DNA of 40,875 bases, taken from a virus. The notes below the pieces were generated by a model, which was given only the letters and a program-made list of their open reading frames with translations, searched no databases and was not told the origin of the DNA. The translations under genes and the position numbers were made by a program. The DNA is taken from the IMG/VR virus record IMGVR_UViG_3300047586_000299, positions 1 to 40,875 of that record. One strand, 5' to 3'. This document shows, piece after piece, positions 30,875 to 38,677 of the stretch. Numbering within the stretch: the first letter of the stretch is position 1; each line of letters starts with the position of its first letter.

Positions 30875-31246
30875 ATGATTGGAACTCTCTCCGAAAACCT
30901 GCGTTACGGCGCCGCGCAGCTCGAACCAAACGGCGAGCTGCTTAGCTACCGCCGCGGCCACAACGTGTGCGAGTGGCGCGCCCGCCCGCAGGCGCCCGAC
31001 TGGGTGGCGGTCCTCGATAGCGGCATTGTCGAGGAATGGCAGGGCCTCGACTGGGTCGGCCGGCCGCAGGCCCTCATGTTCCCCAGTTCCGGCCAGGTCA
31101 CGCCGCAGCTTGGCGACCGCATCGACCGCCAGGTCAACGGTCAAATCGAGACCTACCAGGTTTCCGCCCCGAAGGGGATGCAGCCCTACAGCGTCTCCGC
31201 CTACGCAGAGCACGTGACAATTCACACGAAGAAAGTAGCGAGTTAA
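30875..31246 (+). CDS. head-tail connector / head completion protein candidate
   Basis: A 123-residue protein starting MIGTLSENLRYGAAQLEPNG, mostly beta (WRARPQAPDWVAVLDSG, VTIHTKK). Size, fold type and place between the head genes and the tail-terminator-like gene fit a head completion or stopper protein. The leader is TTTCCCTCCC without Shine-Dalgarno. No specific family was recognised. Confidence 0.5.
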   Translation: MIGTLSENLRYGAAQLEPNGELLSYRRGHNVCEWRARPQAPDWVAVLDSGIVEEWQGLDWVGRPQALMFPSSGQVTPQLGDRIDRQVNGQIETYQVSAPKGMQPYSVSAYAEHVTIHTKKVAS

Positions 31247-31326
31247 GAGGGTTCAGGGTTCAGGGTTCAGGTTATGAACCCTGCGTCCTGAACCCTGACC
31301 CCTGAACCCTCTTTTCCCTTCCTCCC
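31247..31326. repeat. GGGTTCAGGGTTCAGG intercistronic palindrome
   Basis: Right after the TAA, GAGGGTTCAGGGTTCAGGGT pairs with CTGAACCCTGACCCCTGAAC and CCTC. The hairpin fills nearly the whole spacer, leaving only a pyrimidine leader before the TTG start. Confidence 0.85.
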
Positions 31327-31797
31327 TTGTCCTCCTCCATCACCACGATCGGCAACGCCCTGGCCGCCGCCCTGACCACGGCCAAGACGACCCTCGGCGG
31401 AGAGTACACGGCCGCCTACAAGCGGGCCTACATCTCCGACCTCGCGGTCGACGACGGCCTGCAGGTGACGGTGTGCCCGATCAAGACGCGCACGACCGCC
31501 TCCGGCCAGGGCAGCAACGAGCGGCATTTCTGGCTCGGCGTCATCGTCCAACAGTGGTTGGGGACGGAGAACGCCCAGAACGCCGAGCTGCTGGATCCGC
31601 TGGAGGCCCTGGTCGAGGCGATCTCGGCCTGGGTGGTGCAGCTCGGCAAGAGCGACAAGACCACGGCCGTGGCCGGCGCGCGTTGCCTGGCCGCCGAGGC
31701 GGAGATGGGCGATCACCTTAATGAGCACCTGATCGACAAGGGCGAGTATCACTGCCCGATCGCCACGGAGTGGGTGGTGTACGAGAGCACAACGTAG
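31327..31797 (+). CDS. tail terminator / tail completion protein candidate
   Basis: A 156-residue protein from a TTG start after CCTTCCTCCC; no ATG is near. The N-terminus (MSSSITTIGNALAAALTTAK) and alternating alpha/beta pattern (ISDLAVDDGLQVTVCPIKTR, HFWLGVIVQQWL) resemble phage tail-terminator or neck proteins such as the gpU/Ne1 type. Gene order (connector, this gene, gp10-like, tail tube) supports that reading. Confidence 0.5.
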   Translation: MSSSITTIGNALAAALTTAKTTLGGEYTAAYKRAYISDLAVDDGLQVTVCPIKTRTTASGQGSNERHFWLGVIVQQWLGTENAQNAELLDPLEALVEAISAWVVQLGKSDKTTAVAGARCLAAEAEMGDHLNEHLIDKGEYHCPIATEWVVYESTT

Positions 31798-31889
31798 GGA
31801 TTGGGGATTAGGGATTAGAAAGCCCTGACCCCTGAACCCGCTTCCCCTCCAATCCCTAATCCCCAATCCCCAATCCCTCTTCCTCCCCG
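31798..31889. repeat. GGGATTGGGGATTAG intercistronic palindrome
   Basis: AGGGATTGGGGATTAGGGAT (about 31797-31816) pairs with TCCAATCCCTAATCCCCAAT and CCCCAATCCC (about 31849-31878), with CCCTGACCCCTGAACCC in the loop. Confidence 0.85.
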
Positions 31890-32519
31890 ATGCCCGTCAA
31901 CGAAATCACCTGCGAGCTGAAGGGCGGCCAGATCCTCTACGAGGCCCTGGGCGCGTTGCCCAATCGGTTTGCGATGAACGTGATTCGGCCGATCGTGGCC
32001 GACCATGCCCGTCGGCTGGCCGCGGTGATGGCCAGCGGCGCGTCGTCTGACAGCGGGCTGTTGAAGAAGTCGCTCGGCATGACGCCGGTGAAGATCTACC
32101 GCAAGGGGACGATTGCCTTTGCGGCCGCCGGCCCGCGGCGTGGTTTCCGCCGCATCGTGACGATGGCCAAGAAGCCCGGCGGCAAGGTCCGTATCGGCAA
32201 CAAGAAACACTCCGACTTTATGACGGCGATCGGCGCCAAGAACCGCTCGCTCGGCGCGGCCGAGACGTGGGCCGATCCGGTCCACTACGCGCACCTGGCC
32301 GAGAAGGGCCGCAAGGCCATCGGCACCTCGAAGAAGAAGTCGCTCTTCTCCTGGCGGAGCGGCCGCTTCTTCGGCAAGCATGTCGCCGCGGCGCAGGGCA
32401 ACCCGGCTGCGGCCCGCGCCTTCCAGGTCTCCGCCTCGATGGCCCCCGTGATGGCGAGCGAAATCGACGCCGGCCTCACGCGCGAGCTCGCCCGGCTGTT
32501 ACCCAAAGTCAGCAAGTAA
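31890..32519 (+). CDS. HK97 gp10-like tail completion protein
   Basis: A 209-residue protein. The pattern SGLLKKSLGMTPVKIYRKGT (about 55-74) followed by AGPRRGFRRIV, HYAHLAEKGRKAIG (about 132-145) and a C-terminal helix is characteristic of the HK97 gp10-like family, which act at the head-tail interface or tail completion. The sequence is basic. It lies before the tail-tube genes, as expected. Confidence 0.72.
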   Translation: MPVNEITCELKGGQILYEALGALPNRFAMNVIRPIVADHARRLAAVMASGASSDSGLLKKSLGMTPVKIYRKGTIAFAAAGPRRGFRRIVTMAKKPGGKVRIGNKKHSDFMTAIGAKNRSLGAAETWADPVHYAHLAEKGRKAIGTSKKKSLFSWRSGRFFGKHVAAAQGNPAAARAFQVSASMAPVMASEIDAGLTRELARLLPKVSK

Positions 32520-32630
32520 CCATACGAGAGGGATTAGGGATTGGGGATTAGGGATTGGTAATCCTGACTCCCGAACCCTCTTCTCTAATCCCTAATCCCC
32601 AATCCCTTCCTCTCTCCCTTCCTTCCTCCC
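32520..32630. repeat. GGGATTAGGGATTGGGG intercistronic palindrome
   Basis: AGGGATTAGGGATTGGGGAT (about 32530-32549) pairs with CTCTAATCCCTAATCCCCAA and TCCC (about 32583-32606). The leader CTCTCTCCCTTCCTTCCTCCC runs to the ATG. Confidence 0.85.
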
Positions 32631-33002
32631 ATGGCAGACCTAGGCTTTGACGGCTCGAACGCCTCTTTCACCGTCCGCGGCGGCAACGCCGTCGTGATCA
32701 CTCCGTTGCGCGGCGTTGACTACGACGACTCCCCGCCCGAGGTCGACGTGGGCGGCGCGGCCGATACCGACGAGGCGGTCGTCTTGGGCCGCTCGAACGA
32801 GACCCTGAAGGTCGAGTTCGTCGGCTCGAAGATCGGCACGCTGGCCGCCGGCCAGCAGGGCGCCGTCGCGGTGAACCTCAACGACGGCGGCACCACCGGC
32901 ACCTGCGGCAACGTCATCATCACGCAGGTCCACGTGGCCGGCTCGGTGGACCAGGCGATCCTCGGCGACTTCTCGTTTGCCCCCACCCCGGCGGCAAGCT
33001 GA
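32631..33002 (+). CDS. tail tube-like protein, copy 1
   Basis: A 123-residue beta-rich protein, a paralogue of the next gene: both begin MAD-x-GF-x-GS and contain DY-x-D and VDVGGAADT, followed by matching strands and ending FxPTPA. Position after the gp10-like gene and before the chaperone frameshift pair is that of major tail tube proteins. Its charge is more acidic than copy 2 (DYDDSPPEVDVGGAADTDEA). Confidence 0.6.
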   Translation: MADLGFDGSNASFTVRGGNAVVITPLRGVDYDDSPPEVDVGGAADTDEAVVLGRSNETLKVEFVGSKIGTLAAGQQGAVAVNLNDGGTTGTCGNVIITQVHVAGSVDQAILGDFSFAPTPAAS

Positions 33003-33096
33003 GAGCTGAGAGGCAGAGAACTGCTAAGCCGCAAGCGGCCCTACTCCCCACGCCCAACGCCCTCCTCCCCACTCCCCACGCTTTCCTCCCACTCCC
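33003..33096. repeat. CCGCAAGCGG hairpin and CCCCACGCCC repeat
   Basis: CTGCTAAGCCGCAAGCGGCC (33021-33040), identical to 11751-11770, is followed by CTACTCCCCACGCCCAACGC and CTCCCCACTCCCCACGC up to the ATG at 33097. Confidence 0.85.
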
Positions 33097-33441
33097 ATGG
33101 CTGACTCCGGCTTCAACGGCTCGACCGCCGCTCTCGGCGCCACGAACATCATTCCGCTGGTCACGATCGACTATACCGACGCCCCGACGCCGGTCGACGT
33201 GGGCGGCGCGGCCGACACCACGGTCAAACACCAGGTGGGCCGCCACCGCAAGACGACGACCGTCACCCATAAGGGCGGCCCGCTGTTGGCCAAGGGGCAG
33301 ACGGGCGTGTTGGCGATCGTCTGGAACGACACGGGCACCGCCGGCTCGATGACGAAGGCCATCGTGGCGAAGAAGCCGGTCAGCGGCAAGCTCGACGGCG
33401 AGATCACGACGACCTACACCTTCCGGCCCACGCCGGCGTAA
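33097..33441 (+). CDS. tail tube-like protein, copy 2
   Basis: A 114-residue protein and tandem paralogue of the preceding gene, sharing GFNGS near the start, DYTDAPTPVDVGGAADT (about 29-45) and the FRPTPA end. It is more basic (KHQVGRHRKTTTVTHKGGP). One copy may build the tube and the other cap or decorate it, or both may mix. The leader is pyrimidine-rich. Confidence 0.6.
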   Translation: MADSGFNGSTAALGATNIIPLVTIDYTDAPTPVDVGGAADTTVKHQVGRHRKTTTVTHKGGPLLAKGQTGVLAIVWNDTGTAGSMTKAIVAKKPVSGKLDGEITTTYTFRPTPA

Positions 33442-33542
33442 GACAGAGAGGAAGGGATTAGGGATTGGGGATTAGAACCCTGACGCCTGAACCCTGAACC
33501 CTCTTCCCTCCAATCCCTAATCCCCAATCCCTCGGTTTCCCC
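33442..33542. repeat. GGGATTAGGGATTGGGG intercistronic palindrome
   Basis: GAGAGGAAGGGATTAGGGAT right after the stop pairs with TCCAATCCCTAATCCCCAAT (about 33508-33527). CCCTGACGCCTGAACCCTGA lies in the loop. Confidence 0.85.
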
Positions 33543-33821
33543 ATGGGCCCGCTCGAATGGATCACCCTGATTGTCGGCGCTCCGAGCGCCGTGGCCGCCT
33601 GTTATGGCATCGTGCGCTGGCTGGCGGCCGTCATCGCTCGCATCGCCGCGATCGAGGCGTGCATCACGAGCATGGCCGAGAAGCTCACGCGGCTCTGCGA
33701 CCGTGAAGACGCCCGCCGATGTCAGGAACACAGTACACGGCTGACCGAGATCGAGCGCCGCCTGGGCGTGATCGAACGCGGGCCGTCGCGTCACGCCACG
33801 CACCACGTTGACGGAGACTGA
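33543..33821 (+). CDS. small protein with membrane span and coiled coil
   Basis: A 92-residue protein. Residues 6-32 (WITLIVGAPSAVAACYGIVR) are a membrane-span candidate, followed by a helical, heptad-like region (IARIAAIEACITSMAEKLTR, TRLTEIERRLGVIER). This topology resembles small phage membrane proteins. Its place between tail tube and chaperone genes is unusual. No family recognised. Confidence 0.5.
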   Translation: MGPLEWITLIVGAPSAVAACYGIVRWLAAVIARIAAIEACITSMAEKLTRLCDREDARRCQEHSTRLTEIERRLGVIERGPSRHATHHVDGD

Positions 33822-33950
33822 CCACGAAAGACACAAAATACACGAAACCATTCTCTTCTTCTTTTCTCTCTTCTTCCCCTTTCGTGTGTTCCGTGTTTTT
33901 CGTGGTTCCCCTCTTCTCTTCCTGAACCCTGAACCCTGAACCCTCCTCCC
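33822..33950. repeat. CACGAAAGACAC hairpin and CCCTGAA tandem
   Basis: ACCACGAAAGACACAAAATA (about 33822-33841) pairs with CTTTCGTGTGTTCCGTGTTT and TTCGTGGT (about 33879-33907). CCTGAACCCTGAACCCTGAA follows before the ATG at 33951. Confidence 0.85.
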
Positions 33951-34358
33951 ATGTCCGACACTGACCTTTCCCTTGCAAACCTGATCGCCTCCGAAGACGA
34001 CCTGGCCCCCGAGCCGGTCGCCACGCCCGAGTGGCGGAACGTCGACGGCCGCCTCTATGTCCGTCGCCTGACCACGCCCGAGTGGCTCACCCTGCTCGAT
34101 GCGCTCGACGGTCCGGCGAAGGCGGCCGACGAGAAGGCGCTCTTGGTGCAGACGGCCATTGCCTGCACGTGTGACTCCGCCGGCAAGCGCGTGTTCCGCC
34201 CCGACCATGCCACCATGCTGGCGACGCAGAAGTCGGCCACGGCCCTGAAGCGCATCTTCGAGCAGGCCGACCGGCTCAACTTCCTCTCGGCGAAGACGGC
34301 GGCGGAGCTGTCAAAAAACTCCGCGGGCGGGTCCGCGCCCGCCTCAAGCTCCACCTGA
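33951..34358 (+). CDS. tail assembly chaperone (gpG-like), zero-frame product
   Basis: A 135-residue protein with an acidic N-terminus (MSDTDLSLANLIASEDDLAP). The gene sits right before the tape measure with a second frame joined by a slippery site, the standard arrangement for the lambda G/GT chaperone pair that loads the tape measure during tail assembly. The zero-frame end after the slip site (SAGGSAPASSST) is a short low-complexity tail, as expected if the longer product carries the functional second domain. Confidence 0.7.
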   Translation: MSDTDLSLANLIASEDDLAPEPVATPEWRNVDGRLYVRRLTTPEWLTLLDALDGPAKAADEKALLVQTAIACTCDSAGKRVFRPDHATMLATQKSATALKRIFEQADRLNFLSAKTAAELSKNSAGGSAPASSST

Positions 34359-34660
34359 CGCTTGCCCGTTCGCTCGGCTTCCACTGCCTCCGCGCGATGT
34401 ATGCCGAACTGACGCCGGCCGAGATCTCCCTGTGGGAGGCGGATTACCGCAACAATCCCTGGGGCCCGGAGCGCGGCGACATGCAAAGCGGCCTGGTGGC
34501 CAACGCCATTTGGCGGAGCCGCGGCGGCACCGGCCAGGAGCTCGACAGCTACGTGATGCGTTTCGTGCCTGCCGGCGAGGCGCGCGAGGAGCGCCGCCAG
34601 GCGGCCCGGGCCGCGCTCGATGCGGCGGTGATGGGCTTCGGCCAGCAAAAAAAGAAATAA
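33951..34660 (+). CDS. tail assembly chaperone GT-like fusion by -1 frameshift
   Basis: At A-AAA-AAC (34313-34319) a -1 shift continues into LRGRVRARLKLHLTLARSLG and on to GQQKKK (stop ending at 34660), giving about 236 residues: 123 from the first frame and 113 from the second. The second part (MYAELTPAEISLWEADYRNN, WGPERGDMQSGLVANAIW) matches the gpT-like domain of tail chaperones (EL...W..Y...PWG..R.D). The segment before its first ATG (34397) is only reached by frameshifting, which supports the model. Confidence 0.8.
34313..34342 (+). other. programmed -1 frameshift signal
   Basis: The heptamer AAAAAAC at 34313-34319 is in register as TCA-AAA-AAC in the first frame. Three bases on, GCGGGCG (34323-34329) and CGCCCGC (34336-34342) form a perfect 7-bp GC hairpin with a 6-base loop, a plausible stimulator, although the spacer is shorter than usual. 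Confidence 0.8.
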
Positions 34661-34753
34661 CCGTAGGGCGTAGGGAGTGGAGCGTAGGGCGTTTCTACTC
34701 CACACGCCCCACTCCCCACGCTCCACTCCCCACTCCCCACGCTCTTCCCTCCC
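34661..34753. repeat. GGGCGTAGGGAGTGGAGCG intercistronic palindrome
   Basis: AGGGCGTAGGGAGTGGAGCG (about 34665-34684) pairs with CTACTCCACACGCCCCACTC and CCCACGCTCCACTCCCCACT (about 34695-34735). The leader CGCTCTTCCCTCCC leads to the ATG. Confidence 0.85.
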
Positions 34754-35836
34754 ATGTCCTCCGTCGGCTCGAACATTTCGATCGGCGTCTCCGCCAACAT
34801 CACCGACCTGAAGGCGAAGATGGCCGGCGCGCGCAAGGAGGTGCAGGGCCTTGGCGAGGCGGTCCGCAACGTGGGCGGCCATGGCGGGGGCGGCTTGGCC
34901 GGAGCGATGAAGTTCTTGAAGCCCACGTTCAAGGAACTGGGCATGGGCCAGGCCGGCATCTTTGGCCATGCGCTGCACGGCATCGGGGCAGGGGGCATGC
35001 TCGGGGGCCTGGGCGCGGTCGCCGGCGCCGTCGGCGCCTACCACATCGTGAGCGGCGGCATCAGCGAGTCGGGCCGGGAGGCGCGCGAAGGAATCGCCGC
35101 CTCGCACAAGCTGGGCGTCAGCTACGGCGATTACGAGCGCATCAGCAAGGCCGCCGGCGACGACAAGGAGGTTCTTGCCGGGCTCGCTATCGAACTGCGC
35201 AACCTGGCCTACGTCGGCAAGGATGCCGCCGCATCGGTGGAACGCTTCCGTAATAGTCTGCCCGCGGGCGCATCGGGCGGCCTCGGCAAGGCGCAGATCA
35301 AGAGCGATGCCGGCGGCTTCATCGACAAATACGGGAGCCTGCAAGGGGCCGCGAAAGGGCTGTTCAATCTCGGCGTGAATATCGGCACTCAGAATCTCGA
35401 CACATACTTTCCGGGCTTGCGCCGCCAGCACGATTTCTTGGCCGAGCGGCGTGACCAGGCTGAACGGCGGCAGGAAGCGGCCGCGCGGATCGGCGCGCAG
35501 TCTGATTCGTTTCTCACGCCCGGCGACGCGCTGAAGAAGCGGCTCGAGGAGATCGCCGAGGCACGCCGCGGCGGGCTGGATTCGACGATGGCCGCCCGCG
35601 CCGCCGTCCTGGCCGGCGGGCAATACGGCTCCGCCATGCAGTCGGCCGCCATGCCCGGGGCGATGACCGAAGGCTCCGCCGCCGCCTACTCGGCGGTAGC
35701 CGGCTACCAAGGCCGCCAGCAGGATGCCCAGTACGGCCAGGAGAAGATGATCGAACTGCTCGGCTCGATCGACCAGTCACTCGTCAATTTGGCGACGCAA
35801 GAGCGCAACTTCCAGCACCAACCCGCCATCCCATAA
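34754..35836 (+). CDS. tail tape measure protein (short)
   Basis: A 360-residue protein following the chaperone pair, with the helical, Ala/Gly-rich character of tape measures (ISIGVSANITDLKAKMAGAR at the start) and a hydrophobic segment near 70-98 (GAGGMLGGLGAVAGAVGAY). Tape length sets tail length, so 360 residues implies a short tail, about 50 nm by the usual 1.5 angstrom per residue. The end is Gln-rich (YQGRQQDAQYGQEKM). Confidence 0.68.
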   Translation: MSSVGSNISIGVSANITDLKAKMAGARKEVQGLGEAVRNVGGHGGGGLAGAMKFLKPTFKELGMGQAGIFGHALHGIGAGGMLGGLGAVAGAVGAYHIVSGGISESGREAREGIAASHKLGVSYGDYERISKAAGDDKEVLAGLAIELRNLAYVGKDAAASVERFRNSLPAGASGGLGKAQIKSDAGGFIDKYGSLQGAAKGLFNLGVNIGTQNLDTYFPGLRRQHDFLAERRDQAERRQEAAARIGAQSDSFLTPGDALKKRLEEIAEARRGGLDSTMAARAAVLAGGQYGSAMQSAAMPGAMTEGSAAAYSAVAGYQGRQQDAQYGQEKMIELLGSIDQSLVNLATQERNFQHQPAIP

Positions 35837-35941
35837 CAGACCACGAAAGACACCAAATACACAAAAGGAGTCTCTTCTTTCGTTTCTTCCGTGTATTTCG
35901 TGGTTTCCCTCTTCTCTTCCTGAACCCTGAACCCTTCTTCC
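35837..35941. repeat. CACGAAAGACACC hairpin and CCTGAACCC tandem
   Basis: GACCACGAAAGACACCAAAT (about 35841-35860) pairs with TCGTTTCTTCCGTGTATTTC and GTGG (about 35879-35903). A CCTGAACCCTGAACCC unit then leads to the ATG. Confidence 0.85.
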
Positions 35942-36880
35942 ATGGCCGCTTCCGCGCAACTCAAAGCCGCGCCACACTACTCGGGAACCATCCAGGCCGT
36001 GCCCAACGACTGGCCGTTCGAGCGCGGCGGCTGGACCGAGACGTGGCAAATCACGGGCGCCGAGGATTCTTTCCTCAAGGCGATCGATGCGGTCGGGCTC
36101 CCGTATCCCGGCCAGGACCCGAATTTTCCGTCCCAATGGGTCTACGGCCCGATCCGCATCGAGCAGACGCTTGAGCAGGACGGCACGTCGTCGTTTATCG
36201 CGTATTGCGAAGTGGTTTGCGACCCGCTGAAGCTCCCCACCGAGATCCACGTGCAGACCTCGCACGTTAGCGAGGCGGTGTGGGACACCAATCCGGAGAA
36301 CGGCAATCGGGTCTGCCTGGTCAACACGGTCGGTCAGCCCTTTCCCCAAGGGCTCGAAGAGAACCGCGCCAAGGCGCGCGTGGAGATCGTCACGCGCGTG
36401 GCCAAGTTCGACGTGACCAACGTCGCGCAGTATGTCGATCACCAAAACTCCGAGCGGTTCATGGGCTTCGAGAAGGGGCAGGTGTACTGCGCCGACATGC
36501 GCGCTCCGATGGTGCTGGACCCCGTGCCGCACATCGTGTGGACCACCGTCTTCGAGATCGACACACGGCCAAGCGGATACAAGCGGAAGATCCTCAACCA
36601 GGGGACGCGGCACAAGGAGTCCTCGACGGGCAAGATCGTCACGAACCGCGAAGGCGGCCAGGTCGCCGACGGCGGCTCCGCGCTGCTGGACCAGAATGGA
36701 TACGTTGTCCCCGTCGGCGGCGAGCCGTATTTCATCGAGAAGGACACGATTCCCTTCGCCGACTTCAACCTGTTGCACCTGGTCGATCCGCCGCCGGCCG
36801 CCGGAGCAACCGATTGGCTGCACGACTTCGCCGGCCTCGGCAAGATCGACATCTACCGCAAGTACCGCAAGAGCCGCTAG
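35942..36880 (+). CDS. distal tail protein candidate
   Basis: A 312-residue protein after the tape measure, where distal tail and hub proteins lie. It is beta-rich (TETWQITGAEDSFLKAIDAV, YGPIRIEQTLEQDGTSSFIA), with an FVWTTV-like central strand set (HIVWTTVFEIDTRPSGYKRK) and a C-terminus IDIYRKYRKSR. No specific family recognised; the assignment rests on position. Confidence 0.5.
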   Translation: MAASAQLKAAPHYSGTIQAVPNDWPFERGGWTETWQITGAEDSFLKAIDAVGLPYPGQDPNFPSQWVYGPIRIEQTLEQDGTSSFIAYCEVVCDPLKLPTEIHVQTSHVSEAVWDTNPENGNRVCLVNTVGQPFPQGLEENRAKARVEIVTRVAKFDVTNVAQYVDHQNSERFMGFEKGQVYCADMRAPMVLDPVPHIVWTTVFEIDTRPSGYKRKILNQGTRHKESSTGKIVTNREGGQVADGGSALLDQNGYVVPVGGEPYFIEKDTIPFADFNLLHLVDPPPAAGATDWLHDFAGLGKIDIYRKYRKSR

Positions 36881-36994
36881 CGCGGAATGACCAAATGTTC
36901 AATGTTCAATGTTCAATGGCCAAGCGAGCGCGTCCGCTTCATTGAACATTGAACCTTTTCCCTCATTCTCCCCCATTCTTTCCCCCTCGCTCCC
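36881..36994. repeat. CAATGTTCAATG intercistronic palindrome
   Basis: CAAATGTTCAATGTTCAATG (about 36894-36913) plus a further TTCAATGG pairs with TTCATTGAACATTGAACCTT (about 36938-36957). It is the family seen at 7325-7394. A pyrimidine-rich leader follows. Confidence 0.85.
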
Positions 36995-37516
36995 ATGTCC
37001 GTTCCCTCGACCCTCTACGGCGACTTCATCATCCCCGGCAACCTGGCCCTCACGGGCACGGCCCAACTGCCCGCGGCCGCGGTCACAGATACGACCGTCT
37101 CCGGCACGGCCAACATCTCGCAGGCCAAAATCCAGGCCCGTCCGCACGCCAGCTACGGCCAGGCGGGCGGGGCCGACGCCGCCAACGCCACGCAGGTCAT
37201 GTTCCGCGCCCACAAGGCGTGTACCGTGCTGGCGGCGAAGATCACGCCCGACGCGGTCCCGGCCGGCGGCACGAAGGCGCTCGCCGTCGATGTCAAGAAG
37301 TCCACGGCCGGCGGCAACTGGACCTCGATCCTGACCGGCGTGGGCAACGTCACCACCAGCTCGACGGCCCGCACGCCGATCGCGCTCACGCTCTCCGGCA
37401 CGCCCACACTCATCGCCGACGATCTGCTCCAGGCCAGCGTGACGATCTCCGGCAGCAACGGGACGAACGTGCAGGGCTTCCTGCTCGACGTGATCCTGGC
37501 CGAGGATGGGACTTGA
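36995..37516 (+). CDS. virion structural protein candidate
   Basis: A 173-residue protein, beta-rich, high in Thr, Ala, Gly and Ser. The start MSVPSTLYGDFIIPGNLALT and TVSGTANISQAKIQ pattern resembles head-decoration or tail-fibre N-terminal domains. The rest (CTVLAAKITPDAVPAGGTKA) looks like a beta-sandwich. Position in the tail-tip region favours a fibre or baseplate component. Confidence 0.5.
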   Translation: MSVPSTLYGDFIIPGNLALTGTAQLPAAAVTDTTVSGTANISQAKIQARPHASYGQAGGADAANATQVMFRAHKACTVLAAKITPDAVPAGGTKALAVDVKKSTAGGNWTSILTGVGNVTTSSTARTPIALTLSGTPTLIADDLLQASVTISGSNGTNVQGFLLDVILAEDGT

Positions 37517-37635
37517 GAAGAGCATTGACCACGAAAGACACGAAACACACGAAATGATTTTGTTCTTTTCGTGTGTTCCGTGTTTTTCGTGGTTCCTTCT
37601 TCCTTCTTCCTGAACCCTGACCCCTGAACCCTCCC
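37517..37635. repeat. CACGAAAGACACGAAAC hairpin and CCTGAACCC tandem
   Basis: GACCACGAAAGACACGAAAC (about 37528-37547) pairs with TTTTCGTGTGTTCCGTGTTT and TTCGTGGT (about 37566-37593). CCTGAACCCTGACCCCTGAA precedes the TTG start at 37636. Confidence 0.85.
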
Positions 37636-38253
37636 TTGTTTTCACCCGCGCAACAATCCGAGCTGAACCGCATGTTGCGCTGGTGGCGGCGGCACGAGCG
37701 TGACGCCGGCGGCGCGGGCTTCCCGGCCGGGGGCATCGTGCCGTTCGAATTCCGCCGCTTCGAGTTGAAGGGGGAGTTGCGGCCCGGCGCCAACGGCGTG
37801 CAGGCTTACGCGGTCAACTGGACCGACGGCGCCTACGAAAGCGATGAAGATACGATCTTCACGGTGTGGGACTACACCGAGGGCCGTCGCGCCCGCGGCC
37901 GCGACTCGATGGCCGCGGGGCAGCAGGGGGCCTGGGGTTGGGCGGTGAAGCCGCACGACGGCGCGAATCAGCCGGCCGGCAGCGATCTCAACACGGGCGA
38001 TGCGTGGGAGATCGTCGAGGTGCAGTCGCTGGCCTTGCTGTGCAAGGCCAACTTCAAGTTGACCGATTGGACCACGGTCAACACCATTGAGCCGCAAGGC
38101 GGCGGCCAGTCGCCGACCAACGGAGTGAGTGATGACTTGACGATCGTCAACCCGTTCTCGTTCATTTCGGTGTCCGCCGGCCTCTGCCTGATCGTGCGCA
38201 AGTCCGATTCGAGTTCGGACACCTGGACCCTCATTCAGGCCGAGTGCCCATAG
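37636..38253 (+). CDS. virion structural protein candidate
   Basis: A 205-residue protein from a TTG following CCCTCCC. The N-terminus is basic and helical (QQSELNRMLRWWRRHERDAG), followed by a beta region (AYAVNWTDGAYESDEDTIFT, VEVQSLALLCKANFKL). Not recognised. Only 3 bases separate it from the next gene and no repeat intervenes, suggesting the two have a shared function at the tail tip. Confidence 0.5.
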   Translation: MFSPAQQSELNRMLRWWRRHERDAGGAGFPAGGIVPFEFRRFELKGELRPGANGVQAYAVNWTDGAYESDEDTIFTVWDYTEGRRARGRDSMAAGQQGAWGWAVKPHDGANQPAGSDLNTGDAWEIVEVQSLALLCKANFKLTDWTTVNTIEPQGGGQSPTNGVSDDLTIVNPFSFISVSAGLCLIVRKSDSSSDTWTLIQAECP

Positions 38254-38256
38254 GCC

Positions 38257-38676
38257 ATGCCGTACCCGTGCTGTTGCCATCCTTGCACCGGCTGCATCGA
38301 CAACCTGTTGGCCGACGAGGTGACGATCACGCTCGGCTACGAGGGGACGCAGGATTTCTTTTGCGTGGATGGTTATCGTCCATGCAGCGACCTTGCCGGA
38401 GAGTACGTTCTGACCCGCGTCGGAACGAGTTGCTTTTGGCGATACAGCAACATCGACGCAGCAGGATGCGCAGTGATTATCATAAATCTCTACGCTCCCA
38501 GCGTGGTAGGAAACTTTTGGCTGTGCGACGTGTTCGTGGTTAACAATGGATTTCAATTTTACAAGGTCGTTTCCCCGCCAGTCGATTGCACCAGCCACAA
38601 CGGTCTCATGGACCGTTATGACGGTGCGCTGACGTGCAGGACAGCGCTGACCTGCACGTTGCATATCGGGGCGTGA
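38257..38676 (+). CDS. cysteine-rich tail-tip protein candidate
   Basis: A 139-residue protein starting MPYPCCCHPCTGCIDNLL: CCCH-x-C-x-x-C in the first 13 residues, with more cysteines throughout (13 or more). A metal-binding cluster or disulfide network is likely. The rest is beta-rich (ITLGYEGTQDFFCVDG). Its codons are less GC-rich than neighbours from about 38360 on, suggesting separate acquisition. The stop is one base before the next ATG. Confidence 0.55.
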   Translation: MPYPCCCHPCTGCIDNLLADEVTITLGYEGTQDFFCVDGYRPCSDLAGEYVLTRVGTSCFWRYSNIDAAGCAVIIINLYAPSVVGNFWLCDVFVVNNGFQFYKVVSPPVDCTSHNGLMDRYDGALTCRTALTCTLHIGA

Positions 38677-38677
38677 C

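Noticed and set aside
34055-35710. A 551-residue minus-strand gene
   Set aside because: Antisense shadow crossing three plus-strand genes and a repeat block.
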